The position numbers and the translations under genes were made by a program. From Opitutia bacterium (lineage in GTDB: Bacteria; Verrucomicrobiota; Verrucomicrobiia; Opitutales; Coraliomargaritaceae), in contig JAQXBA010000027.1 in assembly GCA_029252625.1 (NCBI GenBank), positions 1 through 32,113 on the forward strand: DNA of 32,113 nt, in the 5' to 3' direction. Positions 1-7,478 of the stretch are shown here, in pieces (the stretch's first letter is position 1; each line of letters begins with the position of its first letter). The notes under the pieces were generated by a model. It was not told the origin of the DNA. It saw only the letters and a program-made list of their open reading frames with translations, and ran no database searches.

Positions 1-168
1 GCTGGCGGTGGTGCGTTCGAGTTCAGATTGCCACAGGTCGCCGGTGACGATGGTAGTCGGCAGTTGCTTGACTACTGGATCGACGCTTGTTGGAGCGTCT
101 GTAGCGGATTGCGCATGTAAGCCAGCGGTGCTGGCAGCGATGGCGAGTATTGTTGGTATGTATTTCAT
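1..168 (-). CDS. TonB-dependent outer-membrane receptor, N-terminal fragment (probable thiamine-compound uptake)
   Basis: The reverse strand from the ATG at 168 reads without a stop to the window edge, giving 56 codons; the rest lies outside. The product begins with a signal peptide (MKYIPTILAIAASTAGLHAQ), then a short linker and VVKQLPTTIVTGDLWQSEL. That VVTG-type strand followed by a charged helix is how the plug domain of many TonB-dependent receptors begins. The substrate is inferred only from the TPP riboswitch upstream: receptors under that control import thiamine or its precursors across the outer membrane. No strong Shine-Dalgarno sequence is visible, and a hairpin abuts the start. 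The fragment is short, so the receptor call is moderate; another secreted protein with a similar start cannot be excluded. Confidence 0.6.
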   Translation of the reverse strand, partial: MKYIPTILAIAASTAGLHAQSATDAPTSVDPVVKQLPTTIVTGDLWQSELERTTAS

Positions 169-170
169 TT

Positions 171-198
171 GGATCTCAATCAGTGTTGTTTGAGATCC
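171..198 (-). promoter_or_regulatory. Hairpin next to the start codon, likely riboswitch expression platform
   Basis: A perfect 9-bp inverted repeat (171-179 against 190-198, arms GGATCTCAA and TTGAGATCC, 10-base loop) ends two bases before the receptor's ATG at 168. There is no T-tract after it, so it is not an intrinsic terminator. Its place between the TPP aptamer and the start codon suggests it hides the initiation region when TPP is bound. The pairing is seen directly; the regulatory role is inference. Confidence 0.5.
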
Positions 199-241
199 GG
201 CCTCTGGCGGCGAAAAGTGGGATCGTACAACTAAGCACGTT

Positions 242-349
242 CCCTTCCTTTTCCTACGCCGGTGTCAACCGGATCAGGTTCAAAGGGATCATTTCTGTGC
301 AGTTGCAAGGAAACATCTCAGACCCAAGCCAGGTCACCCCTAAGGAAGG
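242..349 (-). ncRNA. TPP (thiamine pyrophosphate) riboswitch, THI element
   Basis: On the minus strand the conserved THI-box blocks occur in the right order: GGGGTG near 334-339, CTGAGA at 316-321, CCCTTTGAACCTGATCCGG around 270-288, then the ACCGGCGTAGGAA end block near 252-264. The outer P1 arms CCTTCC and GGAAGG close the structure. TPP riboswitches sense thiamine pyrophosphate and repress thiamine synthesis or uptake genes. It lies about 75 bases upstream of the receptor fragment and on the same strand, so it should control that gene. The variable P3 region is short. The match to the consensus is very strong. Confidence 0.95.
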
Positions 350-359
350 CCGTCAGAAA

Positions 360-627
360 AGAAGGAGGGCTGTTGCTTTGTCAACCTAGAATTAGTACAC
401 GCTTAGCGCTGCGAACTGAATACATGGCGTGCCTCACATGCACAGCTGGCATCGTCTGCCAGTCCGATCCGTGCTAGCGAGCATGCCGCGCTCCGACTAG
501 ACACGGTACTGCGCAGCCGTTGGTCAAATAAAACGCTTACCGATACGCCATTGAGCTAAAAGATCATGTAGCCGATCAAGGCTAGCACTAGAATGAGTGA
601 TACCACCGAAAGGCTATACCGTTCTTG
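360..627. other. Intergenic stretch without a supported gene
   Basis: Between the riboswitch and the promoter region of the first lipoprotein I find no convincing gene. The promoter of the riboswitch transcript should lie here on the minus strand. A TTGACA hexamer is present on that strand at 379-384, but no good -10 box follows at the usual distance. Small inverted repeats occur around 450-495. A stretch near 530-560 resembles part of a tRNA D-arm but does not fold into a tRNA. Confidence 0.4.
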
Positions 628-655
628 TTGAGTCAAACGCATGCAAGTATATGAT
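628..655 (+). promoter_or_regulatory. Candidate sigma-70-type promoter for the lipoprotein pair
   Basis: TTGAGT (628-633) and TATGAT (650-655) are separated by 16 bases, about 55 bases upstream of the first lipoprotein start. The boxes and spacing fit a housekeeping promoter; this is pattern matching only. Confidence 0.4.
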
Positions 656-708
656 TGTATTGCTGAATACACGACAAGGATTGAATTTTGCAGGGAATCT
701 GATCCAAT

Positions 709-1230
709 ATGCTTATGAGTTTTACTTTTAGACGCTGTTTGCTTGCGCTCTTTTGGGTCGCTTTGCTGTCAGGGTGTGCATCCTTTGAATCGACAAGTTC
801 CATTGGTGGCTTTGTTAAACCAACTGACATGTCCTCGTTGGATAGCTTTAGGTATCAGCATACGATGGTTTCCGGAATGGTCGATCGAAGAAGCTCACAA
901 ACAATGGTGATGAAGGAATTATCTGAGAATGTGTTAACGCAGGAACTCAGTCAGCGTGGCTATGCTTCAGCAGGGAAGGAGGCCCGATTTTATGTTGTAT
1001 CGAAGTGGCGTAAGGAAATTAACTGGAGTGCTACTGAAGCGGTGCGTTTTTCTTTAATCGTGGAGTTGTATAATGCGGCCAATCAATCCTTATTCTGGCG
1101 TGCTGAATTGCCTTACATTTTTAATGCCATCCAGTGGTCTGATGCGCGCGTCTCGCAGACCTTGCGACTGGCGGTCCAAGATTTCCCTGTTCACATGACA
1201 AACGCTTCAGTGCTACCAACTTCTGATTAA
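709..1230 (+). CDS. Putative outer-membrane lipoprotein, DUF4136-like (copy 1)
   Basis: This 173-residue protein starts with a lipoprotein signal; the lipobox LLSGC puts the lipidated cysteine at residue 23, and the following Ala argues against inner-membrane retention. The rest has the look of small DUF4136-type lipoproteins: a 'SSLDSFRYQ' start to the mature domain, a middle helix (KELSENVLTQELSQRGY), then FYVVSKW and a C-terminal strand ending ...FWRAELP. Function is unknown. The start may be at 709 or at the second ATG, 715. The next gene is a paralog 10 bases downstream, so the two probably form an operon. The DUF assignment is from general pattern, not a search. Confidence 0.65.
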   Translation: MLMSFTFRRCLLALFWVALLSGCASFESTSSIGGFVKPTDMSSLDSFRYQHTMVSGMVDRRSSQTMVMKELSENVLTQELSQRGYASAGKEARFYVVSKWRKEINWSATEAVRFSLIVELYNAANQSLFWRAELPYIFNAIQWSDARVSQTLRLAVQDFPVHMTNASVLPTSD

Positions 1231-1240
1231 CACAATCCTT

Positions 1241-1816
1241 ATGAAATCGTTCTATTCACTCATTCTTGTCGTGCTGCTATCTGGCGTTTTTTTGACCGGG
1301 TGCGCTACGTTCAAGCCAACGCGGACTCCGGGGGACTTTGTGCGATCGATTCATTTTTCATCACTCGACTCGTTTAGTTACGATCGGACAGTCGTGTCGG
1401 GCATGACTTATAGAAATGTTGACGAGGCTGCGCTTAACAAATTGTCGGAGCAGGTGCTAAAAAAAGAGCTCCGTGCGCGTGGTTTTGAGGCAATTGAATC
1501 GAATGGCGATTTTTATGTGGTTGCGAGCTGGCATAAGCAGATCAGTAGTTACGCTGGCCTGTTTGACTCTGTAGATGGTCCGACTGCGACCATGCATCGG
1601 CGTTACGATGGTAATTCTTCAACTGCGGTGCGTGTCTCGCTCACTGTGGAAATATATAATTCGACCACTAACGAGATTTTCTGGCGTGCAGAGCTGCCGA
1701 ATATTTTTGATGCGATCCAGTATTCGGAGGCACGAGTGGCCAAATCGTTAAGTCGGGCGATTCAACAATTCCCTGAACGTATCCAGAAAGATCCGAACTT
1801 GCCAAATATTGAGTAG
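1241..1816 (+). CDS. Putative outer-membrane lipoprotein, DUF4136-like (copy 2)
   Basis: This 191-residue protein is a tandem paralog of the preceding gene. Both share a lipobox (here LTGC, Cys21), the block SSLDSF, a VVSGM segment, a KLSEQVLKKELRARGF helix, FYVV.SW, and the C-terminal block FWRAELPNIFDAIQ with a conserved AR(V)..SL motif. It differs by an insertion of roughly 20 residues around positions 107-125 (the GLFDSVDGPTATMHRRYDG segment). It probably sits in the outer membrane or on its periplasmic face. Function unknown. It converges on the menH-like gene with a 6-base gap and shows no clear terminator. Confidence 0.65.
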   Translation: MKSFYSLILVVLLSGVFLTGCATFKPTRTPGDFVRSIHFSSLDSFSYDRTVVSGMTYRNVDEAALNKLSEQVLKKELRARGFEAIESNGDFYVVASWHKQISSYAGLFDSVDGPTATMHRRYDGNSSTAVRVSLTVEIYNSTTNEIFWRAELPNIFDAIQYSEARVAKSLSRAIQQFPERIQKDPNLPNIE

Positions 1817-1822
1817 CAGCCT

Positions 1823-2614
1823 CTAGAGTTTACGTAAGAAGCGGCGGATCACGGCGGCTGTTGCCTCGGGGGCTTCCAAGTGTGGCATGTGGCCAGCTTG
1901 TGGGATGCTTACCCATTGCGCTTGCGCCAAGGTGTGCTGCATGCGCTCGGCGATGGCACAGTATTTTGTGTCTTGTTCGCCGCTGATTAAGAGGATCGGG
2001 CACTGCAGTGTGCTGAGTTGAGGCCAAAGGTTGGGGCAGGCCGCAGGACCAAATTGCTTCAAGCTCGTTGCAAGTCCTATGGCGCTATGTTGTAGTCGAT
2101 GTTGCTGCATGCGGGCTCGCCAATCTGCGCATATGTTTTGCTGGCTCCGAATGATTGGTCTGTGTTGCCAAAAATCAAGAAAAGTGGGCACACCATCGCT
2201 GATAATTCGCTGGGCTAGGTCAGAATCACTGGCAGCACGGGCGCTGCGTTCTGCTTCAAATTCGATGCCTGGGTTTGCGCTGATTAAAATCAAGGCATCC
2301 CAGTAAGCGGGATTCGCGACGGCATGCAGGAGCGCGGCACGCGCACCCATTGAATAGCCGAGCACAATGCTGTTTATGCTGGAAGCGATACGCCGATCAC
2401 TGGAAAGCTTGCTGGCAAGTGCAGTCGCGTGTGTCTGCAGCCATTCGAGTGTCGCCTTTGGGCTACAGTTCAGTGCAGGTTCTGGGCCATGTCCAGGGAG
2501 ATTTGGGCAGGTCCATGTGTAGGCCGAACCGCAAAGTGGCGAGCACTCCGTAAAGTCCTCGCCACATCCGGTAAACCCATGAAGGGCAAGTAAATGTGCC
2601 TTTTTATTCAGCAG
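1823..2614 (-). CDS. menH: Alpha/beta hydrolase, probable MenH (SHCHC synthase)
   Basis: The domain is a single alpha/beta hydrolase of about 263 residues: oxyanion segment LHGFTG near residues 11-16, nucleophile elbow GYSMGA with Ser near 88, acid in GEQDTKY, and catalytic His in [10 protein letters not shown]. The GYSMG..AAL elbow, the SDSDLAQRI...F.DFW segment and GEQDTKY resemble MenH, which removes pyruvate to form 2-succinyl-6-hydroxy-2,4-cyclohexadiene-1-carboxylate in menaquinone synthesis. The frame is open upstream to 2914, but that part is the cyclophilin gene read out of frame. No ATG or GTG lies at the expected place; two CTG codons at 2614 and 2611, overlapping the cyclophilin stop (2604-2606), are the best candidates, suggesting translational coupling. 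Other men genes are not in view, so a different small-molecule hydrolase is possible. Confidence 0.65.
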   Translation of the reverse strand: MLNKKAHLLALHGFTGCGEDFTECSPLCGSAYTWTCPNLPGHGPEPALNCSPKATLEWLQTHATALASKLSSDRRIASSINSIVLGYSMGARAALLHAVANPAYWDALILISANPGIEFEAERSARAASDSDLAQRIISDGVPTFLDFWQHRPIIRSQQNICADWRARMQQHRLQHSAIGLATSLKQFGPAACPNLWPQLSTLQCPILLISGEQDTKYCAIAERMQHTLAQAQWVSIPQAGHMPHLEAPEATAAVIRRFLRKL

Positions 2615-3077
2615 TTTTGATACTGATGATCTTTTGATCTTCGACTGGTTTGTCGCCAGCGCCTTTCTTAACGCCCTCGAGCGCATCGACGACATCCATG
2701 CCGTTGACGACTTCACCAAAGATGGTGTGGCGCATGTTGAGCCAAGGAGTCGCGACGGTAGTGATGAAGAACTGGCTGCCGTTGGTGCCTGGTCCCGCAT
2801 TTGCCATCGCCAACAGACCTGGGCGATCAAATGAGTGAGAGCTGACGCATTCGTCTTCAAAGTTTTTGCCCCAGATCGATTCACCGCCGCGGCCAGTGCC
2901 GGTTGGGTCGCCACCTTGGATCATAAACTCTTCAATAATACGGTGAAAGATGATGCCGTTGTAGTAGCCGTTTTTCGCGTGAGTACGGAAGTTTTCGCAA
3001 GTTTTTGGAGCGATGTCGTCGAACAGCTTGAACTCGATGCTGCCCTGTGTGGTTTCGATGATGAGATTGTCTGACAT
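2604..3077 (-). CDS. Cyclophilin-type peptidyl-prolyl cis-trans isomerase, cytoplasmic
   Basis: This 157-residue protein is a complete single-domain cyclophilin. It shows F44-H45-R46 with the catalytic Arg, [15 protein letters not shown], the [17 protein letters not shown] core and the W112/H117 region before TIFGEV. It isomerises Xaa-Pro bonds and assists folding. No signal peptide is present, so it is cytoplasmic, like PpiB. The start at 3077 is fixed by the conserved N-terminal strand ([14 protein letters not shown]). Upstream is an AT-rich leader without a Shine-Dalgarno sequence. Its stop codon lies inside the probable start of the MenH-like gene, so the two are likely co-translated. Confidence 0.93.
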   Translation of the reverse strand: MSDNLIIETTQGSIEFKLFDDIAPKTCENFRTHAKNGYYNGIIFHRIIEEFMIQGGDPTGTGRGGESIWGKNFEDECVSSHSFDRPGLLAMANAGPGTNGSQFFITTVATPWLNMRHTIFGEVVNGMDVVDALEGVKKGAGDKPVEDQKIISIKTAE

Positions 3078-3167
3078 AATTATTTGATGTTTACGTGTGT
3101 TGATAAAACACGATTAGTAGGCTGGCTTACGAGCTCGGGCGCAACCGAAAATTTCTACGCATTCGAC

Positions 3168-4241
<1,074 letters not shown>

Positions 4242-4304
4242 GTGCCAAAAGATCAAATATTCAGTCGCGGAGGTCGAACACGGAATGGCACAATGCGTAT
4301 TTTT

Positions 4305-4333
4305 TTGTCAATCGACTGAAAATAGTTTATTTT
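4305..4333 (+). promoter_or_regulatory. Candidate promoter of the SRP RNA gene
   Basis: TTGTCA (4305-4310) and TATTTT (4328-4333) are 17 bases apart and about 38 bases upstream of the SRP RNA 5' stem. This fits a housekeeping promoter with a short leader removed by processing. Pattern match only. Confidence 0.45.
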
Positions 4334-4370
4334 AGTGTTGAACGAATAGCTAGAGTGGGTGATTCCTGAC

Positions 4371-4470
4371 GGTGGCCGGGTCCTATGCAATGTTGGACAG
4401 GTTGACCTCGTCAGATCCGGAAGGAAGCAGCGAACACCTAATCCTCATGTGCCGTAGGGTGCCTGGCCAC
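4371..4470 (+). ncRNA. ffs: Signal recognition particle RNA, small bacterial type (4.5S)
   Basis: The terminal arms GTGGCC (4372-4377) and GGCCAC (4465-4470) pair, and the apical part holds the diagnostic SRP domain IV sequence: the GTTGACCTCGTCAGATCCGG stretch followed by AAGGAAGCAGC, including the asymmetric and symmetric loops bound by Ffh. The length of about 100 bases is the usual 4.5S size. A run of seven T (4471-4477) directly after the closing stem is the likely intrinsic terminator. The RNA pairs with Ffh to target nascent membrane proteins. Its position just upstream of dnaX is a common bacterial arrangement. Confidence 0.95.
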
Positions 4471-4608
4471 TTTTTTTGTACGAACAGCAGTATCGCTGTG
4501 AATTCGCCTCGATTTTCGATCTCTTTTTACTTGATTTTATAAAAGGGCGAAGTTCTTGAAAAAGCCCCTTGCAACTTTCCTCAATTCAGAGCTTTTCTTA
4601 ATGTCTCG

Positions 4609-6104
4609 ATGGATAAAGGCTACCAAGTAATCGCACGCCGCTGGCGCCCTAAACAGTTTGATGAACTGGTGGGGCAAGATCATATCGTGCGCACTTTACG
4701 TAATGCGATTGATACCAAGCGTATAGCACATGCTTATTTATTTGTTGGGCCACGCGGTACGGGAAAAACCAGCACCGCGCGATTGTTCGCCAAAGCGCTC
4801 AATGCCGAGGGTGGGCCAAGTGCCACCCCGGACAATGAGTCCGAAATCAGCCAGGCCATTATGGGTGGTTCCTGCATGGATGTGATTGAGATTGATGGTG
4901 CTTCGAACAACAGCGTCGATCAAGTGCGTGAACTGCGCGACGACTGCCAATACGCGCCCACACAGTGTACCTACAAAATTTACATCATTGACGAAGTGCA
5001 CATGCTTTCGACTGCGGCGTTTAATGCGCTGCTTAAGACACTCGAAGAACCGCCCGAGCACGTTAAATTTTTCTTTGCGACGACCGAAGCGCATAAAGTG
5101 TTGCCAACCATCGTATCACGTTGCCAGCGCTTTGAGTTTCGACCAATTTCGGATGAAGTCATAGCTGACAAGCTGACCGAGATTTCAAAAGCTGAAGGCA
5201 TCGAAGTCGAAGCCGAAGCCATTGCATCGATTGCACGACTTGCCAATGGTGGGATGCGGGATGCGCAGTCGATTCTCGATCAAATGATTTCATTCTGCGG
5301 CAGTAAAATTGCCGATAGCGACGTGCTCGATGTGTATGGCTTAGTTTCAGGCGAGCGTATTGCCGAACTCGCTAAAGCGCTCGGTTCGCTTAATTATCCC
5401 GCGATCATTGCTGCGGTCGATATCTATGCTGAAGAAGGGCGCGATTTATTCCGCATTTTGCAAGATCTCGAGGTGTATGTCCGTGAAGCGTTGTTGGATG
5501 CGATTCAGAACCGTGGTTCCAGCGATAAACTTGGCGTCGCGCTGACGACCGAGTCGATTATGCGCATGCTCGATGCCTTGAACCGTGGCGAAGCATCAGT
5601 GCAACGCGGACTGTCGGAAAAAGTTAATTTTGAGGTGGTGCTATTAAAAGCTGCCGAAGAGTCTCGTTCGCGTGCGATCGACAGCTTGATCAAACAATTA
5701 GCAGGTGCAGGGGCGACGCTGCCCGAAAAAAAAAAGCCCTAGTTCCAACAACGCCTGAAGCGATCGAGGTCGAAGCGACGCTGGTTGTAGATGCACCAGC
5801 GAAAGTGGCACTCGATGCGCCGGATAGTGTGGTCGATGCCTTGCTCAATGTGGAGCTGCCGGAGGTGGATCCCGAACTTGCTGCACAGTATGCGGCAGCT
5901 GATTTGAGAGCCGAAGAAGCGGCAGGCGAATTTTCAACAGACAAGAAGGCCGCACCAGCAGTTATTCACTCCGGTGAGCCGCTTATGGCTCTGGTCGACG
6001 CGACAGAGCGACTGGGGCCGAAGGTGATGGCTGCATTGGCAGATAAATTTAACGGTAGCCTGACGGATATTCGCTACTCGGATGAGGACGACATGCTTTT
6101 TTAG
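4609..6104 (+). CDS. dnaX: DNA polymerase III gamma/tau subunit, with programmed frameshift
   Basis: The zero frame (4609-5742) gives 377 residues: Walker [10 protein letters not shown] (47-55), Walker B IIDEVH (126-131), sensor 1 [20 protein letters not shown] and sensor 2 GGMRDAQS. This is the clamp-loader AAA+ motor with its domain III. It stops at 5740-5742, right after an A10 tract. The -1 frame is open from the tract to 6104, adding 122 residues that end with a small basic-acidic domain ([19 protein letters not shown]). So 377- and 498-residue products (gamma-like and tau-like) are expected. The four cysteines of the usual zinc module after Walker A are absent; the segment has only [15 protein letters not shown] and similar residues. 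The tau tail is short compared with E. coli. No Shine-Dalgarno precedes the ATG, which is fixed by the conserved N-terminus. Confidence 0.93.
5726..5736 (+). promoter_or_regulatory. dnaX programmed frameshift / slippage site (A10-G)
   Basis: Ten A and one G are read in frame as ..GAA AAA AAA AAG CCC TAG. It holds the A AAA AAG heptamer used by E. coli dnaX for -1 ribosomal frameshifting, and at A10 it is also long enough for transcriptional slippage as in Thermus dnaX; one extra A gives the same -1 frame. A GGGC/GCCC hairpin lies just upstream (about 5711-5724), and a 7-bp hairpin lies downstream (5779-5785 with 5795-5801), probably too far away to stimulate shifting. Confidence 0.8.
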
Positions 6105-6293
6105 AGCAGGGAGAATTGATGGTTTCCGTAGCGAGCGGGTTTACCCCGCGATCCTCGTCAGTAACTGGCTGGACGTAGGTCTGCCAGATATGGCGTCGCA
6201 ATGCCTGTATAACTTCTTACTGCCAATCTCACTCCGTGCAACGCACGGCGCGCTTGCACTTCGAGGGAATAAGCTCACCATGATAGGTATCTC

Positions 6294-6929
6294 ATGTTCA
6301 CTATGATCCCTTCGCGCCGTTCCTTTTTCTCAATCACAGTCCTGCTGTCGCTCATTGTCGGCAGCGTCCTCATTACATTTGCTATGGCTGAAAAACCAAC
6401 TTCCCAAAAATCGACCGATGTCAACGTAAGCGAGTGTGCCAGCGCCTGTGGCTTACCTTCACATGTGGATCTCGATGGTGATCGCTTTCCCGTCCTACGC
6501 ACTGATGCCGAATGGAAAGAACGTCTCACCGACATCCAATACGAGGTCGCGCGCAAGCAAGGCACCGAGCGTCCCTTTGCTAATCCATATCACGACAATA
6601 AGAAGACTGGGCTGTATCGCTGTGTTGGCTGTGATACGCCACTGTTCAGTAGCACCACTAAGTTTAATTCCGGAACAGGCTGGCCGAGTTTCTCTATGCC
6701 AATCGATAAGCGCACATTGGGTGAAACGCGCGACGTGAGCTATGGGATGACTCGGATCGAAGTACATTGCGCTGTCTGCGGTTCGCATCAGGGGCACGTA
6801 TTTTCAGATGGTCCAGAGCCGACCGGACTGCGTTACTGCATCAATTCAGCATCATTGAATTTTGAAGTCGCTGAGTCTACCGAAGCGATTAAAAAGCTAG
6901 TCGAAGCGTGGTATCTGGATGCGAAGTAG
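6294..6929 (+). CDS. msrB: Peptide-methionine (R)-S-oxide reductase, membrane-anchored or exported
   Basis: This 211-residue protein has an N-terminal hydrophobic segment (about residues 11-31), a linker, then a complete MsrB domain. The two zinc CxxC pairs are C110/C113 (YRCVGC) and C159/C162 (HCAVC). The GTGWPSF motif is present, and the catalytic cysteine is C182 in RYCINSASL. It reduces methionine-R-sulfoxide in proteins, here presumably in the periplasm. A second Cys pair near the N-terminus (C48, C52 in ECASAC) is outside the usual MsrB core and could be lipid-, redox- or metal-related. ATG 6294 or 6303 can start it; an AGGT sits near the first. It follows dnaX by 190 bases and is probably its own unit. 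Confidence 0.92.
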   Translation: MFTMIPSRRSFFSITVLLSLIVGSVLITFAMAEKPTSQKSTDVNVSECASACGLPSHVDLDGDRFPVLRTDAEWKERLTDIQYEVARKQGTERPFANPYHDNKKTGLYRCVGCDTPLFSSTTKFNSGTGWPSFSMPIDKRTLGETRDVSYGMTRIEVHCAVCGSHQGHVFSDGPEPTGLRYCINSASLNFEVAESTEAIKKLVEAWYLDAK

Positions 6930-7478
6930 TATCGTGGATTTTAGAAGGAAGGACACTCTTGTCTATTTACAGTGGGTACTTTTTATGTGCTTCTACCTAA
7001 GCTGATTTGAACAAGCTGTCTCATTTCCTATTTCAGTTTTTGGTAAATCAGTGTGAATAGTTTGGTGCGTCCGTCTGTTACTACCGATCTCGAAAAGTCG
7101 TGTGGTGTCGAAAATATTCGCTGTTCGCCAGTCATCCTTGGTTTATCATAGTCATGGGCCTTGGTAGTGCCGCTGTGCTGCTCGAGCAAAGATGGTCGCT
7201 GCAGATCGAGTGCGGCGGTTTATTTGAATTTGTGTCGTGCTCAGAGCGCATCGCGGCGTTTATCAAGGACTACGAATTGATCGCTTTGATGACGAAGGCG
7301 CTAAGGTTTAGTTACATCGACTTCGTCGCGCGGTGCTTTAGCAAGAGTCCGTATTGTTTACTTAGGAGCACTGAACTTTTGCTCAAGCAACCACAACAGG
7401 TATATACTGGATGCTAAGATGAAAACTCGATTAACCTAAATACGAAACAATTAACGTTGTAGGCTTTGGAACCCTAAT
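6930..7478. other. Intergenic region, no supported gene
   Basis: About 550 bases separate msrB from the convergent GH13 gene. A 105-codon frame exists on the plus strand (7100-7417), but it has no recognisable motif, an unusual residue mix and no ribosome-binding site, so I do not call it. I see no tRNA, strong terminator or operator here. Confidence 0.4.

Noticed and set aside
500-565. tRNA-like stretch on the minus strand (TTAGCTCAATGGCG followed by weak stems)
   Set aside because: It resembles a D-arm, but the D-stem mismatches, the anticodon stem does not close with a 7-base loop, and there is no TTC-type T-arm.
2615-2914. N-terminal 100 residues of the long open frame upstream of the MenH-like domain
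   Set aside because: This is the cyclophilin gene read in another frame; it has low-complexity, Ser-rich translation and no homology to hydrolases.
5805-6104. Independent small gene after dnaX
   Set aside because: It is the -1 frame tail of dnaX; it has no start context of its own and continues seamlessly from the A10 tract.
7100-7417. 105-codon plus-strand frame in the gap after msrB
   Set aside because: No recognisable motif, signal or ribosome-binding site, and an unusual residue mix; probably chance.
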